Origin: CAYZWU01 sp964482235
GTDB lineage: Bacteria; Planctomycetota; B15-G4; CAYZWU01
Direction of reading: 5' to 3'
Length of the DNA stretch: 64,000 nt
NCBI GenBank assembly: GCA_964482235.1
Contig: CAYZWU010000022.1
Location: 1-64,000 of the forward strand
A program made the position numbers and the translations under genes. The notes under the pieces are model-generated. The model worked only from the letters and a program-made list of their open reading frames with translations, had not been told where the DNA came from and searched no databases. This document shows, piece after piece, positions 18,623-27,859 of the stretch. Within the stretch, counting starts at the first letter, position 1, and the number at the start of each line of letters is the position of its first letter.

Positions 18623-19909
18623 ATGCTCGAACGCAAACACTCCCTGCTACGGAGCAGCATCGTGAAGAAACGATTCCTGTTCTTGATGTTCTGCGGTGCG
18701 CTTCTGTTCTCCCCTCTCTCCCAGGGGCAGGAATGGCCGAGGTTTCGCGGTGCCGACGGCACGGGCCTGGGGAAGGGCGAGTCGATACCCGTGTCGTTCG
18801 ATCAATCGGATCACGACTGGCATGTCGATCTGCCCGGACCGGGGCACTCCTCTCCGGTCCTCTGGGGGAACAAGCTCTTCCTCAACTGGTCGCGGGACGA
18901 GGAGGGGAAGCGCGGCCTGGTCTGCCTCGATGCACGAACGGGCAAGCAGAACTGGTCGTGGGAAACGACCTTCGAGGCGTACCGGCATCACCGGGACAAC
19001 TCCTTCGCCGCATCGACTCCCGTCCTGGACGAGAGCCGCGCCTATCTCTCCTGGATTTCCGGAGAGAGATTCATCGTCGAGGCGGTGAGCCACGAGGGAA
19101 ATCCCGTCTGGCGCCGCGACCTGGGCGCCTTCTCCGGCAGGCACGGCGCCGGCGCATCGCCCATCGTGATCTCCGGCACGGTGATAGCGGGAAACGACAA
19201 CAGGACCGCGGACAGCTTCCTCGTCGGTCTCGACGCAGCGACCGGCAAGACCAGGTGGAAGCATGAACGGAAGAGCGAGGCTGCGTCGTACGTCACACCG
19301 ACACCCTACTATCCGGACGACGGGCCGGTGCAGGTCATCTTCTGCAGCCCTCCTCACGGCATATCGAGCATCAACCCGGAAGATGGAGCGCTGAACTGGG
19401 AAACGGGAGGGATCTTCATCCTGAAGAGCGTGGCCTCTCCCGTTGTTGCCGGGGACCTGATCTTCGCCACCGCAGGACGCGGCGGAGGAGGGTGTGAGTC
19501 CGCCTCGGTCCGGCCGGGCAAGGAACCGGAAACGGTCTACTCGCTGAAGGACGACATCCCTTACGTGCCAACACCCATCGTCGTGAAGGACCGGATGTTC
19601 GTGCTGAGCGACAGGGGAGTCGTGACGTGCGTCGAGGCCGGTTCAGGAAAGGTCCTCTGGAAGGAAATGATCGGGGGATCGTACTACGCTTCCCCGGTAA
19701 GCGTGAACGGGAAGATCTACTGCGCCAGCCGCCAGGGGGAGATGGTCGTGTTCGAGGCCGGCCCCGAATTCCGGCTTCTGGCGAGGAACAGGCTTCCGGG
19801 AAAGACCTTTTCCACACCGGCCATTGCCAACGGCCGGATGTACATCCGTGTCAGCGACTCCCTGATCTGCCTCGGCGGAAAAAAGAAGAAGAGCGGCGAC
19901 GATCAATGA
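18623..19909 (+). CDS. Secreted PQQ-like beta-propeller (BamB/quinoprotein-like)
   Basis: The 428-residue protein opens WPRFRGADGTG after the signal peptide, a typical start of PQQ-repeat proteins in planctomycetes and relatives. Repeated strands include LVCLDARTGKQNWSWE, GLDAATGKTRWKHE and VTCVEAGSGKVLWKE, about seven blades. It is probably periplasmic, either a scaffold or a dehydrogenase-like propeller; no redox residues were identified. The start is ambiguous: ATG 18623 gives a 13-residue extra n-region, while GTG 18662 has a GGAG ribosome site and yields a cleaner signal peptide (VKKRFLFLMFCGALLF). Confidence 0.85.
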   Translation: MLERKHSLLRSSIVKKRFLFLMFCGALLFSPLSQGQEWPRFRGADGTGLGKGESIPVSFDQSDHDWHVDLPGPGHSSPVLWGNKLFLNWSRDEEGKRGLVCLDARTGKQNWSWETTFEAYRHHRDNSFAASTPVLDESRAYLSWISGERFIVEAVSHEGNPVWRRDLGAFSGRHGAGASPIVISGTVIAGNDNRTADSFLVGLDAATGKTRWKHERKSEAASYVTPTPYYPDDGPVQVIFCSPPHGISSINPEDGALNWETGGIFILKSVASPVVAGDLIFATAGRGGGGCESASVRPGKEPETVYSLKDDIPYVPTPIVVKDRMFVLSDRGVVTCVEAGSGKVLWKEMIGGSYYASPVSVNGKIYCASRQGEMVVFEAGPEFRLLARNRLPGKTFSTPAIANGRMYIRVSDSLICLGGKKKKSGDDQ

Positions 19910-19923
19910 TCGCCCGACCCCGA

Positions 19924-21126
19924 TCACTGGATCGCTCCGTCCCACCCGTTCGTGAGAAGACCTTCTTCCACGTCGACCGCCTGGAACCAGAAGTGCATAC
20001 CCGTCCTGTTGGGGCAGAGCGATGTGAAGAGTGCCATGCCGTTCGCGTCGGCGGTCCGATAGGGAAGAGCTTCGATCGGCGGTGTGAGAAAGAGATCGCC
20101 CCAGGGAGATGGTGTCGGTCCGCCGCCTCTGCGAGAGAGGGCGAAAACGACCGTGTCGAAAGGCCGGGCGTTCACCACCCTGAGGGTCGTGGGCTGGCCG
20201 GGGATCAGCTGGTCCACGTCGAGCGCCGCCTTGCCCGACGACCAGCGGACCGCATTGACGAGAAGGCGGACCGTGTCGGGATTCTGGTAGAGCAACTCGG
20301 TGGCAAAGGAATCGAGATCGGCCAGGTAGAAGGGTCCGAGATAGGCGGCTCTTCCTTCGGCAGGACCGGTGCTCCAGCAGACGACGGTCTCGCGGCTGTT
20401 CTGGGCGTACTCTGCCAGGACGAGGGATCCGGACTTGGTGCCGCCGGGACACCACTCGGCCAGGCTCGAGGAGTCGAACTGGAAGCCGTTCACACCGTGC
20501 GTGATCGGATGGGATGGATCGGTGATGCCCACCTCGTATCCCCACAGGTAGCCGTAAGGGACATGAAGGTGAACGGGCATGACGGCGTCGTAGTCGTGGT
20601 ACCGGTTGAAGGCGCTTGTGTAGTTCGCGCCGCCCACGCCCACAACACCTCTGCCGTGATCTTCCACGAAAGACCGGACCTCGTCCTGGACCGTACCGTA
20701 GCCGGAGATGTGGTCGTCGAAATAATGCCCGCAGGAGCCGAAGATGAAGACATCGTACTCGAGCAGCTCGTCCATCGTGTCGAGCTGGTGATAGGCTGCC
20801 ACGGTGGCATCGATTCCGGCGGTGCTCAGGGCGTTCGCCATGAAGAAGCAGGCGTCGTCGTTGTTGTAGAAGCCGGCATAGGAATGGATGATCACCGCCT
20901 TGATATGGTCGGCAGGCGTTGTGGATGCGGCCGATGGTGAAATCGTTCCGCTGATCGCGGAAGCCTTCGGATCGGTGTTCGCCGGGACGCTGCCGGCACC
21001 GCATTCCTCCGAGGCGGCGAGGCCGCCTGAGAACAACAGAGTGGACAGGACGGCGATCGCTGAAAAGCGGCCTACCCTGATGTCAATGCTCCTGATCATT
21101 TTCTCCATGCTCTTCACCGTGGCCAT
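19924..21126 (-). CDS. Secreted GATase/ThuA-like protein with C-terminal beta module
   Basis: The 400-residue protein has an N-terminal signal (IAVLSTLLFSGGLAASEE), so it is exported. Residues ~70-300 show a flavodoxin-like/ThuA-like alternation: HIKAVIIHSYAGFY, ALSTAGIDATV, YDVFIFGSCGHYF, GRGVVGVGGANY, and HPITHGVNGFQ, matching class I amidotransferase-like trehalose-utilisation proteins. The last ~95 residues contain SPWGDLFLTPP and a DANGMALF core, similar to modules at the ends of the beta-helix proteins at 23717 and 26375. Alternative Met starts (21108, 21099) exist. The 5' end overlaps the lipoprotein gene stop at 21083. Confidence 0.7.
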   Translation of the reverse strand: MATVKSMEKMIRSIDIRVGRFSAIAVLSTLLFSGGLAASEECGAGSVPANTDPKASAISGTISPSAASTTPADHIKAVIIHSYAGFYNNDDACFFMANALSTAGIDATVAAYHQLDTMDELLEYDVFIFGSCGHYFDDHISGYGTVQDEVRSFVEDHGRGVVGVGGANYTSAFNRYHDYDAVMPVHLHVPYGYLWGYEVGITDPSHPITHGVNGFQFDSSSLAEWCPGGTKSGSLVLAEYAQNSRETVVCWSTGPAEGRAAYLGPFYLADLDSFATELLYQNPDTVRLLVNAVRWSSGKAALDVDQLIPGQPTTLRVVNARPFDTVVFALSRRGGGPTPSPWGDLFLTPPIEALPYRTADANGMALFTSLCPNRTGMHFWFQAVDVEEGLLTNGWDGAIQ

Positions 21127-21589
21127 GCTCTCCGCTGCCCACCTCGGGATGGGCGGTCCATCCTTCGAAATCCCGGCTCTCGGCGGTCAGCTTGACCTCT
21201 ATCTCCTCACCGGGAGCGAGGTCGGCGGGTGTCGTCGGGCCGAGTTCCCTGCCGTTCGACAGGTGAACCTCGACGCGGACCTTTCTGAGCGTTTTCTTCG
21301 TGGTGTTCGTGACCGTCCCGGCGAACGAGTTGCTGTCGCCGTCAAACGACAGGATCAACCGCGCACCGTTCCTGACCTCATCGTACGTCTCATCCAGGGC
21401 AAGCTCCCTGCCCGATTCCTCGCCCTGCTCCCTGCGATGCTCGCCTCCGTCCCTGTCGTGTTCTCCGCGGCCCTCACCGTGTTTCTTCGAATCACGATGC
21501 TCCCCTTTCTCCGCGTCACCGGAGCAGCAGCTCACGGAAAAAGCCAGGACTACAGTCAGAACGATCCAGGAAAGTCGATTCAGATTCAT
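21083..21589 (-). CDS. His/Glu-rich lipoprotein with FxLYD-like domain
   Basis: Start chosen at 21589, which gives an export signal (WIVLTVVLAFSVSC) with a lipobox Cys at residue 21. A very charged linker follows, rich in His, Glu and Asp (about ten His within residues 25-60). Then comes a ~80-residue beta domain (LILSFDGDSNSFAGTVTN...VEVHLSNG) resembling FxLYD domains. The C-terminus is again His-rich (GEHGHGEEHG). Metal binding is a reasonable inference from the His clusters. It overlaps the next gene start by up to 44 bases, so the two genes are coupled. Confidence 0.65.
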   Translation of the reverse strand: MNLNRLSWIVLTVVLAFSVSCCSGDAEKGEHRDSKKHGEGRGEHDRDGGEHRREQGEESGRELALDETYDEVRNGARLILSFDGDSNSFAGTVTNTTKKTLRKVRVEVHLSNGRELGPTTPADLAPGEEIEVKLTAESRDFEGWTAHPEVGSGEHGHGEEHGENDQEH

Positions 21590-21902
21590 GTCTTGAACTC
21601 CAGCGTGGTCAATAGCACAAGGAAGCGGATCTTGCTGTCGATTGCTGATGGAAACGCGGCCTTCAGGATTGTCGTTCATCCGGTGATCGATTCTAGTGCG
21701 ACAGCAGAGGTTCGTCAATCAACCGGCGAGACGCGCAGCCGAATCAGTTATAATATCGCGCTCAACGTGCGCAGCCCGTTGACGGAGCGCATTACCCGGC
21801 CGGCACCCTTGCAAACAGCCCGTTGAACAAGTCGTTCGGAACGAGAAGCCGTCTTTTCGGACTCGAAGCACTTTATCAACGGCCTGCTGAGGGAGAACAA
21901 TC
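21590..21902. other. Divergent intergenic region
   Basis: These 313 bases separate the His-rich lipoprotein from the Ntn hydrolase gene. A CAGCCCGTTGA-type sequence occurs twice (near 21772 and 21818) as a short direct repeat. A TATAAT hexamer sits at 21749-21754 but lacks a good -35 partner. No gene was seen. Confidence 0.35.
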
Positions 21903-23048
21903 ATGAAGCGGAAGGTCGCACTCCTCGCAGTTCTTCTCTTTCTCTTTTCCGGCAGCCTCACGATGGCCTGTTCGGCTTTTCTTGTGAGCGACGGCACCGT
22001 GGTGCTCGCCGGCAACAACGAGGACTACTGGAACCCCTTCACCAATGTCTGGTTCATCCCGAAGGAGGACGGCAAGTACGGCCGTGTCTGCTTCGGGTTC
22101 GACGATTACTTCGCCCAGGGCGGGATGAACGAGGCCGGGCTCTTCTTCGACGGCTTCGCCACGGCGCCCTTCGCGGTGAAGGCGAGGAAAGGCGGCGAGA
22201 GCTTCAAGGGGAACCTGATCGAGCATGCCCTGGAGACCTGCGCCACGGTGGAGGAAGTCGTCGCCCTGTTCGAGAAGTACGATCTCTCCTTCCTCGAGAG
22301 GGCCATGCTCCTTTTCGGGGACAGGTCGGGCGATGCCGTGATCATCGAGGGAGACAGGTTCCTCCGCAAGAAGGGACGGTTCCAGCTGGTGACAAACTTC
22401 TACCAGTCGCAGCACGATGGCGATGCCGTCCCCTGCGAGCGGTTCAGGATAGCCAAGGCCATGCTCGACTCGAGAAAGAGCTACGACGTCGATTTCTGCC
22501 GCTCCGTGCTGGCCGCCGTTCACAACGAGAAGAACTCGCCCACCACCTACTCCAACATCTACGATCTGAAGAACGGGATCGTCTACCTCTACCACTTCCA
22601 CAACTTCGAGAACGTCGTTGTCTTCGACCTCGCCGAGGAGCTGAAAAAAGGAAAGCGCTACCTCGATCTCCCATCCCTCTTCCCGCGCACCTTCGCGTGG
22701 GAGATCTTCAGGAAGGAAAAGGTCAAGGTGATCGAGAAGCGCAACGCCAAGCGGAAGGTGGTGCAGCTCGATGCCGCCGCCCTGGCGCCGCTCTGCGGGG
22801 CTTACGCCGTTCCCGATGAGATCTCTCCCGACACCGAGGTTTATGTTTTCCTTCACGAGGGAAGCCTGTGCGGCAGGTTCAACGACGGGAAGCGGTTCGA
22901 GATGAAACCCGAGTCCGGAACCCGGTTCTTCCTGAACCGCTTCAATAGTGACTACGACTTCACCTTCCAGCGCGACAAGAAGGGGAAGGTCACGGGGCTG
23001 GTCGTGGAGATCGATGGAAAATCGATCAACTGCTCCAGGAAGGAATGA
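21903..23048 (+). CDS. Secreted N-terminal nucleophile hydrolase, C45/choloylglycine-like
   Basis: The 381-residue protein has a signal peptide ending LTMA directly before CSAFLVSDGTVVLAGNNEDY. In Ntn hydrolases related to C45 and conjugated-bile-acid hydrolases, a Cys at the mature N-terminus is the nucleophile, and the downstream N-x-D pattern (NNEDYW) fits the family. Signal peptidase cleavage would therefore expose the catalytic Cys. The substrate is unknown; likely reactions are amide or N-acyl hydrolysis. Residues ~265-381 form an extra C-terminal beta region. The ATG is preceded by GAGGGAGAA. Confidence 0.75.
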   Translation: MKRKVALLAVLLFLFSGSLTMACSAFLVSDGTVVLAGNNEDYWNPFTNVWFIPKEDGKYGRVCFGFDDYFAQGGMNEAGLFFDGFATAPFAVKARKGGESFKGNLIEHALETCATVEEVVALFEKYDLSFLERAMLLFGDRSGDAVIIEGDRFLRKKGRFQLVTNFYQSQHDGDAVPCERFRIAKAMLDSRKSYDVDFCRSVLAAVHNEKNSPTTYSNIYDLKNGIVYLYHFHNFENVVVFDLAEELKKGKRYLDLPSLFPRTFAWEIFRKEKVKVIEKRNAKRKVVQLDAAALAPLCGAYAVPDEISPDTEVYVFLHEGSLCGRFNDGKRFEMKPESGTRFFLNRFNSDYDFTFQRDKKGKVTGLVVEIDGKSINCSRKE

Positions 23049-23204
23049 GCCGCTCTTTAATAACAAATTAATAAAAATACTCGCTATTCCCCGATTCCCG
23101 TGTATTAGGCCTCCAGTTTACCGGAACTTCGACAAAATCCAGAAAGCCCATACAAGAGTGTCGAACAGATATATCGAGGCGGCCTCCGGGCGGGAGAATA
23201 GTCC

Positions 23205-23582
23205 ATGAAAAAGTTAATGTTCGTTGTTGTGTGTCTTGTTGCCCTCTGTTTTGCCGAGAGTGCTGACGCGGTGACCCTGTCATCCACCGGCACCTGTCCG
23301 GGTGTCATGAGCTTTGACATCACCGCTGCGGCGCCCTTTTCGAGGATCATGTACCTCCGTGCATTCGGCACGGGATCCTATCCCCTGCCGCCCTGGTCTC
23401 CCTGCGCAGGTCTGGTGACCGGGCTGGATGCAACGGCCACCTTCGTGACATTCGAGGAAGCGGATGCCTTCGGGGAATGCAGCGTATCCACATTCGTTCC
23501 TCCGGCAGCCTGCGGCTCGGTCTACGTGCAGTGTATCGACACCTTGACCTGCACCGCATCCAACGTGATCCTGATTACATGA
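23205..23582 (+). CDS. Small secreted Cys-rich beta-module protein
   Basis: The 125-residue protein has a signal peptide (MKKLMFVVVCLVALCFAESADA). The ~103 mature residues contain six Cys, enough for three disulfides, and run from TGTCPGVMSFDITAA to TCTASNVILIT. This looks like a free-standing version of beta modules found at the C-termini of longer secreted proteins. A GGGCGGGAGA ribosome region precedes the ATG. A strong terminator follows at 23618. The function is unknown. Confidence 0.65.
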   Translation: MKKLMFVVVCLVALCFAESADAVTLSSTGTCPGVMSFDITAAAPFSRIMYLRAFGTGSYPLPPWSPCAGLVTGLDATATFVTFEEADAFGECSVSTFVPPAACGSVYVQCIDTLTCTASNVILIT

Positions 23583-23617
23583 TCAACTTTTGACGACCTC
23601 CTGTTGAAGCAAAAAGA

Positions 23618-23665
23618 GATGACCCTGGAATTTCCAAATTCATGGTTCCAGGGTCATCGTTTTTT
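23618..23665. terminator. Bidirectional intrinsic terminator
   Basis: A perfect 13-bp stem, GATGACCCTGGAA (23618-23630) with TTCCAGGGTCATC (23646-23658), is followed by GTTTTTT on the plus strand. On the minus strand the same stem is followed by TCTTTTT. It sits between the convergent 23205 and 23717 genes and should stop transcription both ways. Confidence 0.9.
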
Positions 23666-23716
23666 GTTGCCTCTTCTCGAAGCGGCCTGAAATGCTGGTG
23701 TCGATCGAAATGCCGC

Positions 23717-26143
23717 TCACTCTACGGTCAGCACCAGCAGATTCGTGAGCTCATTCCCCGCGAGAGCCTGAAGAGGGTGCTGCTCGTCATGAATCCAGGC
23801 TCCGGGAACAGCAGCCGTGAACAGCGACAGACCGTCGCTTCCGATATCCGGCATCATCATCGTAAATATTGGCTGAGCGAGAAAAAGATCGCCATAGGGA
23901 GTCGTTTGGGGCGGATCCTGGATGCCCGCTCCGTGCCCGAGCACGACAGGAGTTGTTCCAGGTACGCCCACGACCTTCACGTCGATGAGATTGCCGGGGA
24001 TGACGTCGCCGATCGCGTAGAGATGAAGGTGAAGCTCATCGGCCCCCATGTCCACCCTGCCGTAGGGCCCTGCGATGCGAGGATCACCCTCGAAGTCCTC
24101 CGAAGGAAGGGAGGTCGCCGAGTTGTCCCCCGCATTCGTGCAGGGCGAGTTCCAGGTCAGGTGGAAGTCATCGTTCGCGGCATCGACGAAAAGGGGATCC
24201 GCGTCGATGTTTCCCGTTCCCGGCCAGCCGCCCTCGACGTCGCAGTAGGAGATCGCGGAAGCGGCCCCGTCGATCTGTTCGGGGGTGTTGTTCCAGAAGA
24301 TGCTGTTGCACACATCATCCGAGGATGAATGAATGCCGCCCCCGACGCCGGTGTTGCCGGCCGGCGAACCCGTTCCACCCTGGCCGCACTGGTTGCCGTA
24401 AAAAGTACAGTTGATCACAGTGGAGGATTCAGCGTCCATCCCCGCACCGCTCCCGCCGTCGCCTCCGGCACTCGAATACGAGCTGCCGCCGTCGCCGGTG
24501 ACACTGGCAGCAACGACACAATTGACAACGACTGATGATCTCACGTGCAGTCCCGCGCCGTCGCCGCCCAAGCCTCCATCATAATAATCGCAATCAGGCC
24601 CGTTCCCGGTTCTGTTCCTGTAAAAGCGACAGTTCAAAAAAGTGGCACCCGAGCCTATAGCGCCGCCCCCGCTACCTCCATTTCCAGCGTATCCTGTTCC
24701 CCAGCTGGCGCCGCGGCCGGTCTCGTTGCCTGAAAAGACAGAGTCTGAAATAGTAGTGGACGAATCGATGCAATGAACGCCGCCGCCGAAGCCTCCGTCT
24801 CCACCATTCGAGCCGATGCCATCACCGCCGCCGATCCCCGTCGTATTATCGAGAAATCGGGAGCTTGAAATCATGTGTGGCCCAGAACCCGTCATGTAGG
24901 CTCCCCCGCCGTCGCCTCCGTCACCGGCATCGATAGACGCGTCCGCGCCTTTGCCGGTGATATTGCTGCTGAAGATGCAATTCGAGATTGACGATGTATT
25001 GCTGCAGTATGTTCCTCCACCATGCCCCCCACTGCCGGCAACCCAGTCACCGATTCCACCTTCGCCTGAGCGATTATCCGAGATAGTGCTGTTCGTCATC
25101 GTAATATCGGCAGAACAAATCCCGCCTCCGTTTCCTCCGAAGCCGCCAATTGTGGGAGTACCCGCCCCATTGCCTGCACTGTTCGCTGTGATGATTGAAT
25201 CCACGCATGACAGGGAGGTGCAGCATAGACCTCCTCCCTTTCCTCCATCGCCTCCACTACCCATTCCCTGAGGACCTCCGGAACCGGCGGTATTTGACCC
25301 GATGAGACAATCGATGATATCGAGCGAATCTCCATCGCAGAAGATCCCGCCCCCGTCCCCCCCGTCACCTCCGTCATTGCCGCTGCTGCCGGCGTTCCCA
25401 GCCGAATTGCCGGTTACCGTGCAGCCGGTCAGAACCGCCTGGCTGCAGTAAAGTCCTCCGCCACAACCGCCATGACCAGGATAACCATCACCCCAGCCGC
25501 CTTGGCCGCTATGATTCCCTGTTATCTGGGAATTCGTCACTGTCACGATCGAACAGAAGATCCCCCCACCGGAACCACCATCAGCACCCGTGTAAGGCGA
25601 CGTGAACATGCTGTCGCCGCCGTTCCCGGTCCAGTTGCCCGTGATCAGGGAATCGGAGATGTCGATCGTACTGCTGGAACAGCCAAAGATGCCGCCGCCA
25701 TTTCCCCCCGGTTCAGCCGGAGCTCCTCCTGAACCATCGGCTCCATCGAGCGTGCCATTGCTCTCGATGATACAGTTGTCAATTGTGGGATTGCTCGATT
25801 CGCACAAGATCCCGCCGCCTTGCTCGGCCAGACCGTTGGTCAGCTTGAATCCTTCAATGGCGGGAGGCAAACCCAGGTCGGGCGAGAAGGTCACCACGCT
25901 GCCCGCCTGGCTCCCGTCGATGATCGTGAGCTCCGGACCGGACTCGCCGCTGACCGTGATCGCCTTTCCCAGAAAATCGATGTTCTCCACGTACGTCCCG
26001 GAACGAACGACGACCGTGTCACCGTCAAGCGAAGCGTTGATGGCATCCTGGATCGTTCCGTAGTGATCAGGCACGTAGATTACGGCCGGGAAGCCGATGG
26101 AAGAGAGAATACAGAATACCGCTACGACCAATCCACAGCGCAT
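23717..26143 (-). CDS. Secreted Gly-rich parallel beta-helix protein
   Basis: Start chosen at ATG 26143 (MRCGLVVAVFCIL), preceded by GGAGGTGTGTG; the frame opening at 26146 is GTG. After the signal peptide the protein reads IYVPDHYGTIQDAINASLDGDTVVVRSGTY, the usual start of planctomycete-type right-handed beta-helices. About ten coils of ~40-48 residues follow, each with a Gly-rich loop (GGxGGxGGG) and an IxxCxIxGN strand. The C-terminal ~95 residues form the same module as the 26375 gene (YGDLFLAQP...LLVLTVE). It is probably a surface or extracellular adhesin-like or polysaccharide-binding protein, with no catalytic residues recognised. It is a tandem paralogue of the next gene. Confidence 0.8.
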   Translation of the reverse strand: MRCGLVVAVFCILSSIGFPAVIYVPDHYGTIQDAINASLDGDTVVVRSGTYVENIDFLGKAITVSGESGPELTIIDGSQAGSVVTFSPDLGLPPAIEGFKLTNGLAEQGGGILCESSNPTIDNCIIESNGTLDGADGSGGAPAEPGGNGGGIFGCSSSTIDISDSLITGNWTGNGGDSMFTSPYTGADGGSGGGIFCSIVTVTNSQITGNHSGQGGWGDGYPGHGGCGGGLYCSQAVLTGCTVTGNSAGNAGSSGNDGGDGGDGGGIFCDGDSLDIIDCLIGSNTAGSGGPQGMGSGGDGGKGGGLCCTSLSCVDSIITANSAGNGAGTPTIGGFGGNGGGICSADITMTNSTISDNRSGEGGIGDWVAGSGGHGGGTYCSNTSSISNCIFSSNITGKGADASIDAGDGGDGGGAYMTGSGPHMISSSRFLDNTTGIGGGDGIGSNGGDGGFGGGVHCIDSSTTISDSVFSGNETGRGASWGTGYAGNGGSGGGAIGSGATFLNCRFYRNRTGNGPDCDYYDGGLGGDGAGLHVRSSVVVNCVVAASVTGDGGSSYSSAGGDGGSGAGMDAESSTVINCTFYGNQCGQGGTGSPAGNTGVGGGIHSSSDDVCNSIFWNNTPEQIDGAASAISYCDVEGGWPGTGNIDADPLFVDAANDDFHLTWNSPCTNAGDNSATSLPSEDFEGDPRIAGPYGRVDMGADELHLHLYAIGDVIPGNLIDVKVVGVPGTTPVVLGHGAGIQDPPQTTPYGDLFLAQPIFTMMMPDIGSDGLSLFTAAVPGAWIHDEQHPLQALAGNELTNLLVLTVE

Positions 26144-26302
26144 CACACACCTCCATCGATAACAGGATTTGTCCCGAAAGATCCGTTCCTGGCTGTTCGT
26201 ACTGCCCTAGATGATCATTGATAAGGCGCAGCGAGTTTTTTGGCAAGTGTTTTCATGCCGGATCAAGACGCCATGGTCCGGCGAATCAGCGAAATCGCCG
26301 AG

Positions 26303-26326
26303 GCCCCGGTACTGAGCAGCCGGGGC
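26303..26326 (-). terminator. Hairpin downstream of the second beta-helix gene
   Basis: GCCCCGG (26303-26309) pairs with CCGGGGC (26320-26326) around a 10-base loop, about 50 bases past the stop at 26375 in the direction of transcription. It has no U-run and is only weakly supported. Confidence 0.35.
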
Positions 26327-26374
26327 AGTTCCCAGCTGCCGGCTCGAATGACTTCTTGCACGGGCTCCCCGAGA

Positions 26375-27661
26375 CTACTCGACACCCAGAATCCAGAGGT
26401 TGCTCAGCTCCGTTCCCACGAGTGCCTGTAGGGGGATTCGCGTCCCGGGCGGCAGCGTTGTTGTCACCACCCTGTCGATGAGTCTCACGCCGTTGTCCGG
26501 AATGGGATTGAAATGCACCCTGTGCTCCCAGGGCGGCAGCAGCCATAAATTGCCGTATGCCGTGGGATCGGGCGTCGGGCTGACTCCGGATCCGGAAATC
26601 AGCATCACGGGATTCGTCTTCGGCCATCCGATGACGACACCCGTGGCCTTGCCTCCCGGCGACACCTTGCCCCGGATATAGAAGTGCGCGTGGAACTCGT
26701 CGGCCCCGATGTCCGGAAAGGCGAAGAGCCCGGTGCGCGGATCACCCTCGAAATCGATGTCCGGGAGCCCGGCCGCGTTCCTGTCGCCGGCCGAGCGGCA
26801 AGGGGAGTCGAAGGGGATGTGGAAGTCGCCCATCGCGGGATCGAGGAAGAGCGGATCGGCATCGATGTTCCCCGTTCCCGCGTAGCCTCCCTTCACGTCG
26901 CAGTAGGTCACGTCGAGACCCGCGGGCAGCTCGTTCGGCACATTGTCCCAGAAGATCGTGTTGGTGATCTTCGGTTTCGACTGGTAGACGTAGATGCCGC
27001 CGCCGTTGCCGGCCGAGTTCGCGAAAAAGGTGTTGTTCGTGATGACGGGGTCCGACGAGTATCCGATGTAGATCGCTCCCCCCGTTGCATTTGCCACGTG
27101 ATTCCCCGTGATGATGTTGTTCACGATATGCGGAGAAGAGCTCGTCAGGCAGAAGATACCGCCGCCGGCACTGGGGCCGTCGTTGTCCATGATGAGATTC
27201 CCGATGATCACGGGAGACGACTTGGTATTGCACGAGATGCCGCCGCCGCAGAGAGACGTGTTCTTGACGATCACGTTGTTCCTGATTGTGGGTGACGAGG
27301 AGGAATTGCAATGAACACCTCCGCCTTCACCCCAGATCAAATCGCCGCTGCCGTTGGTGAGGGTGAATCCCTCGATCACGGAATCGGCCGCTTCGAGGCT
27401 GAAGAACGTGACGCAGCTGCCGGTTTGATTTCCGTCTATCACCGTGACGCGAGGACCCAGCTCGCTTCGCACCGTGATCGCTTTGCCGTTGAAGTTGACG
27501 TTCTCAACGTAGGTCCCGGGCCGGACGACGACCGTGTCGCCCTGCGCGGACGCCTTGATGGCATCCTGAATGGTCGGCTGATCGTCGGGAACGTAGATTT
27601 CGGCCGAGAAGCCGATGGACGAGAAAAGGGCAATCGCGAGCAGGATCGATCCGCAGCGCAT
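26375..27661 (-). CDS. Secreted parallel beta-helix protein, paralogue of the 23717 gene
   Basis: Start chosen at ATG 27661 (MRCGSILLAIAL), preceded by GGAGGTGTGTG, identical to the site before the 23717-26143 gene. The longer frame to 27727 lacks a signal peptide. After the signal the protein reads IYVPDDQPTIQDAIKASAQGD, then about six to seven beta-helix coils with NNIITGN-type strands (~residues 130-270), a short PDIGADEFHAH hinge, and the shared C-terminal module (LWLLPP...LSNLWILGVE). It is about half the size of the downstream paralogue because it has fewer coils. The function is unknown; an extracellular location is likely. Confidence 0.8.
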   Translation of the reverse strand: MRCGSILLAIALFSSIGFSAEIYVPDDQPTIQDAIKASAQGDTVVVRPGTYVENVNFNGKAITVRSELGPRVTVIDGNQTGSCVTFFSLEAADSVIEGFTLTNGSGDLIWGEGGGVHCNSSSSPTIRNNVIVKNTSLCGGGISCNTKSSPVIIGNLIMDNDGPSAGGGIFCLTSSSPHIVNNIITGNHVANATGGAIYIGYSSDPVITNNTFFANSAGNGGGIYVYQSKPKITNTIFWDNVPNELPAGLDVTYCDVKGGYAGTGNIDADPLFLDPAMGDFHIPFDSPCRSAGDRNAAGLPDIDFEGDPRTGLFAFPDIGADEFHAHFYIRGKVSPGGKATGVVIGWPKTNPVMLISGSGVSPTPDPTAYGNLWLLPPWEHRVHFNPIPDNGVRLIDRVVTTTLPPGTRIPLQALVGTELSNLWILGVE

Positions 27662-27859
27662 CACACACCTCCTTGTTTTCGCTCCAGCGATGGTCGGGTT
27701 GGCCCGTGAGTCCAATAGGACCGCCATTCTAATATAAACCGGGTTTCATGGAAACAAAAAAGAGGCGTCAGAGGGCTACACAGCCATGGATCTCGTCCTT
27801 GGCTGCACGACTTTCAGCGCAATCAGCGAGCGTTCCGGAGCAGCGCTCCGCAGCAGCGA

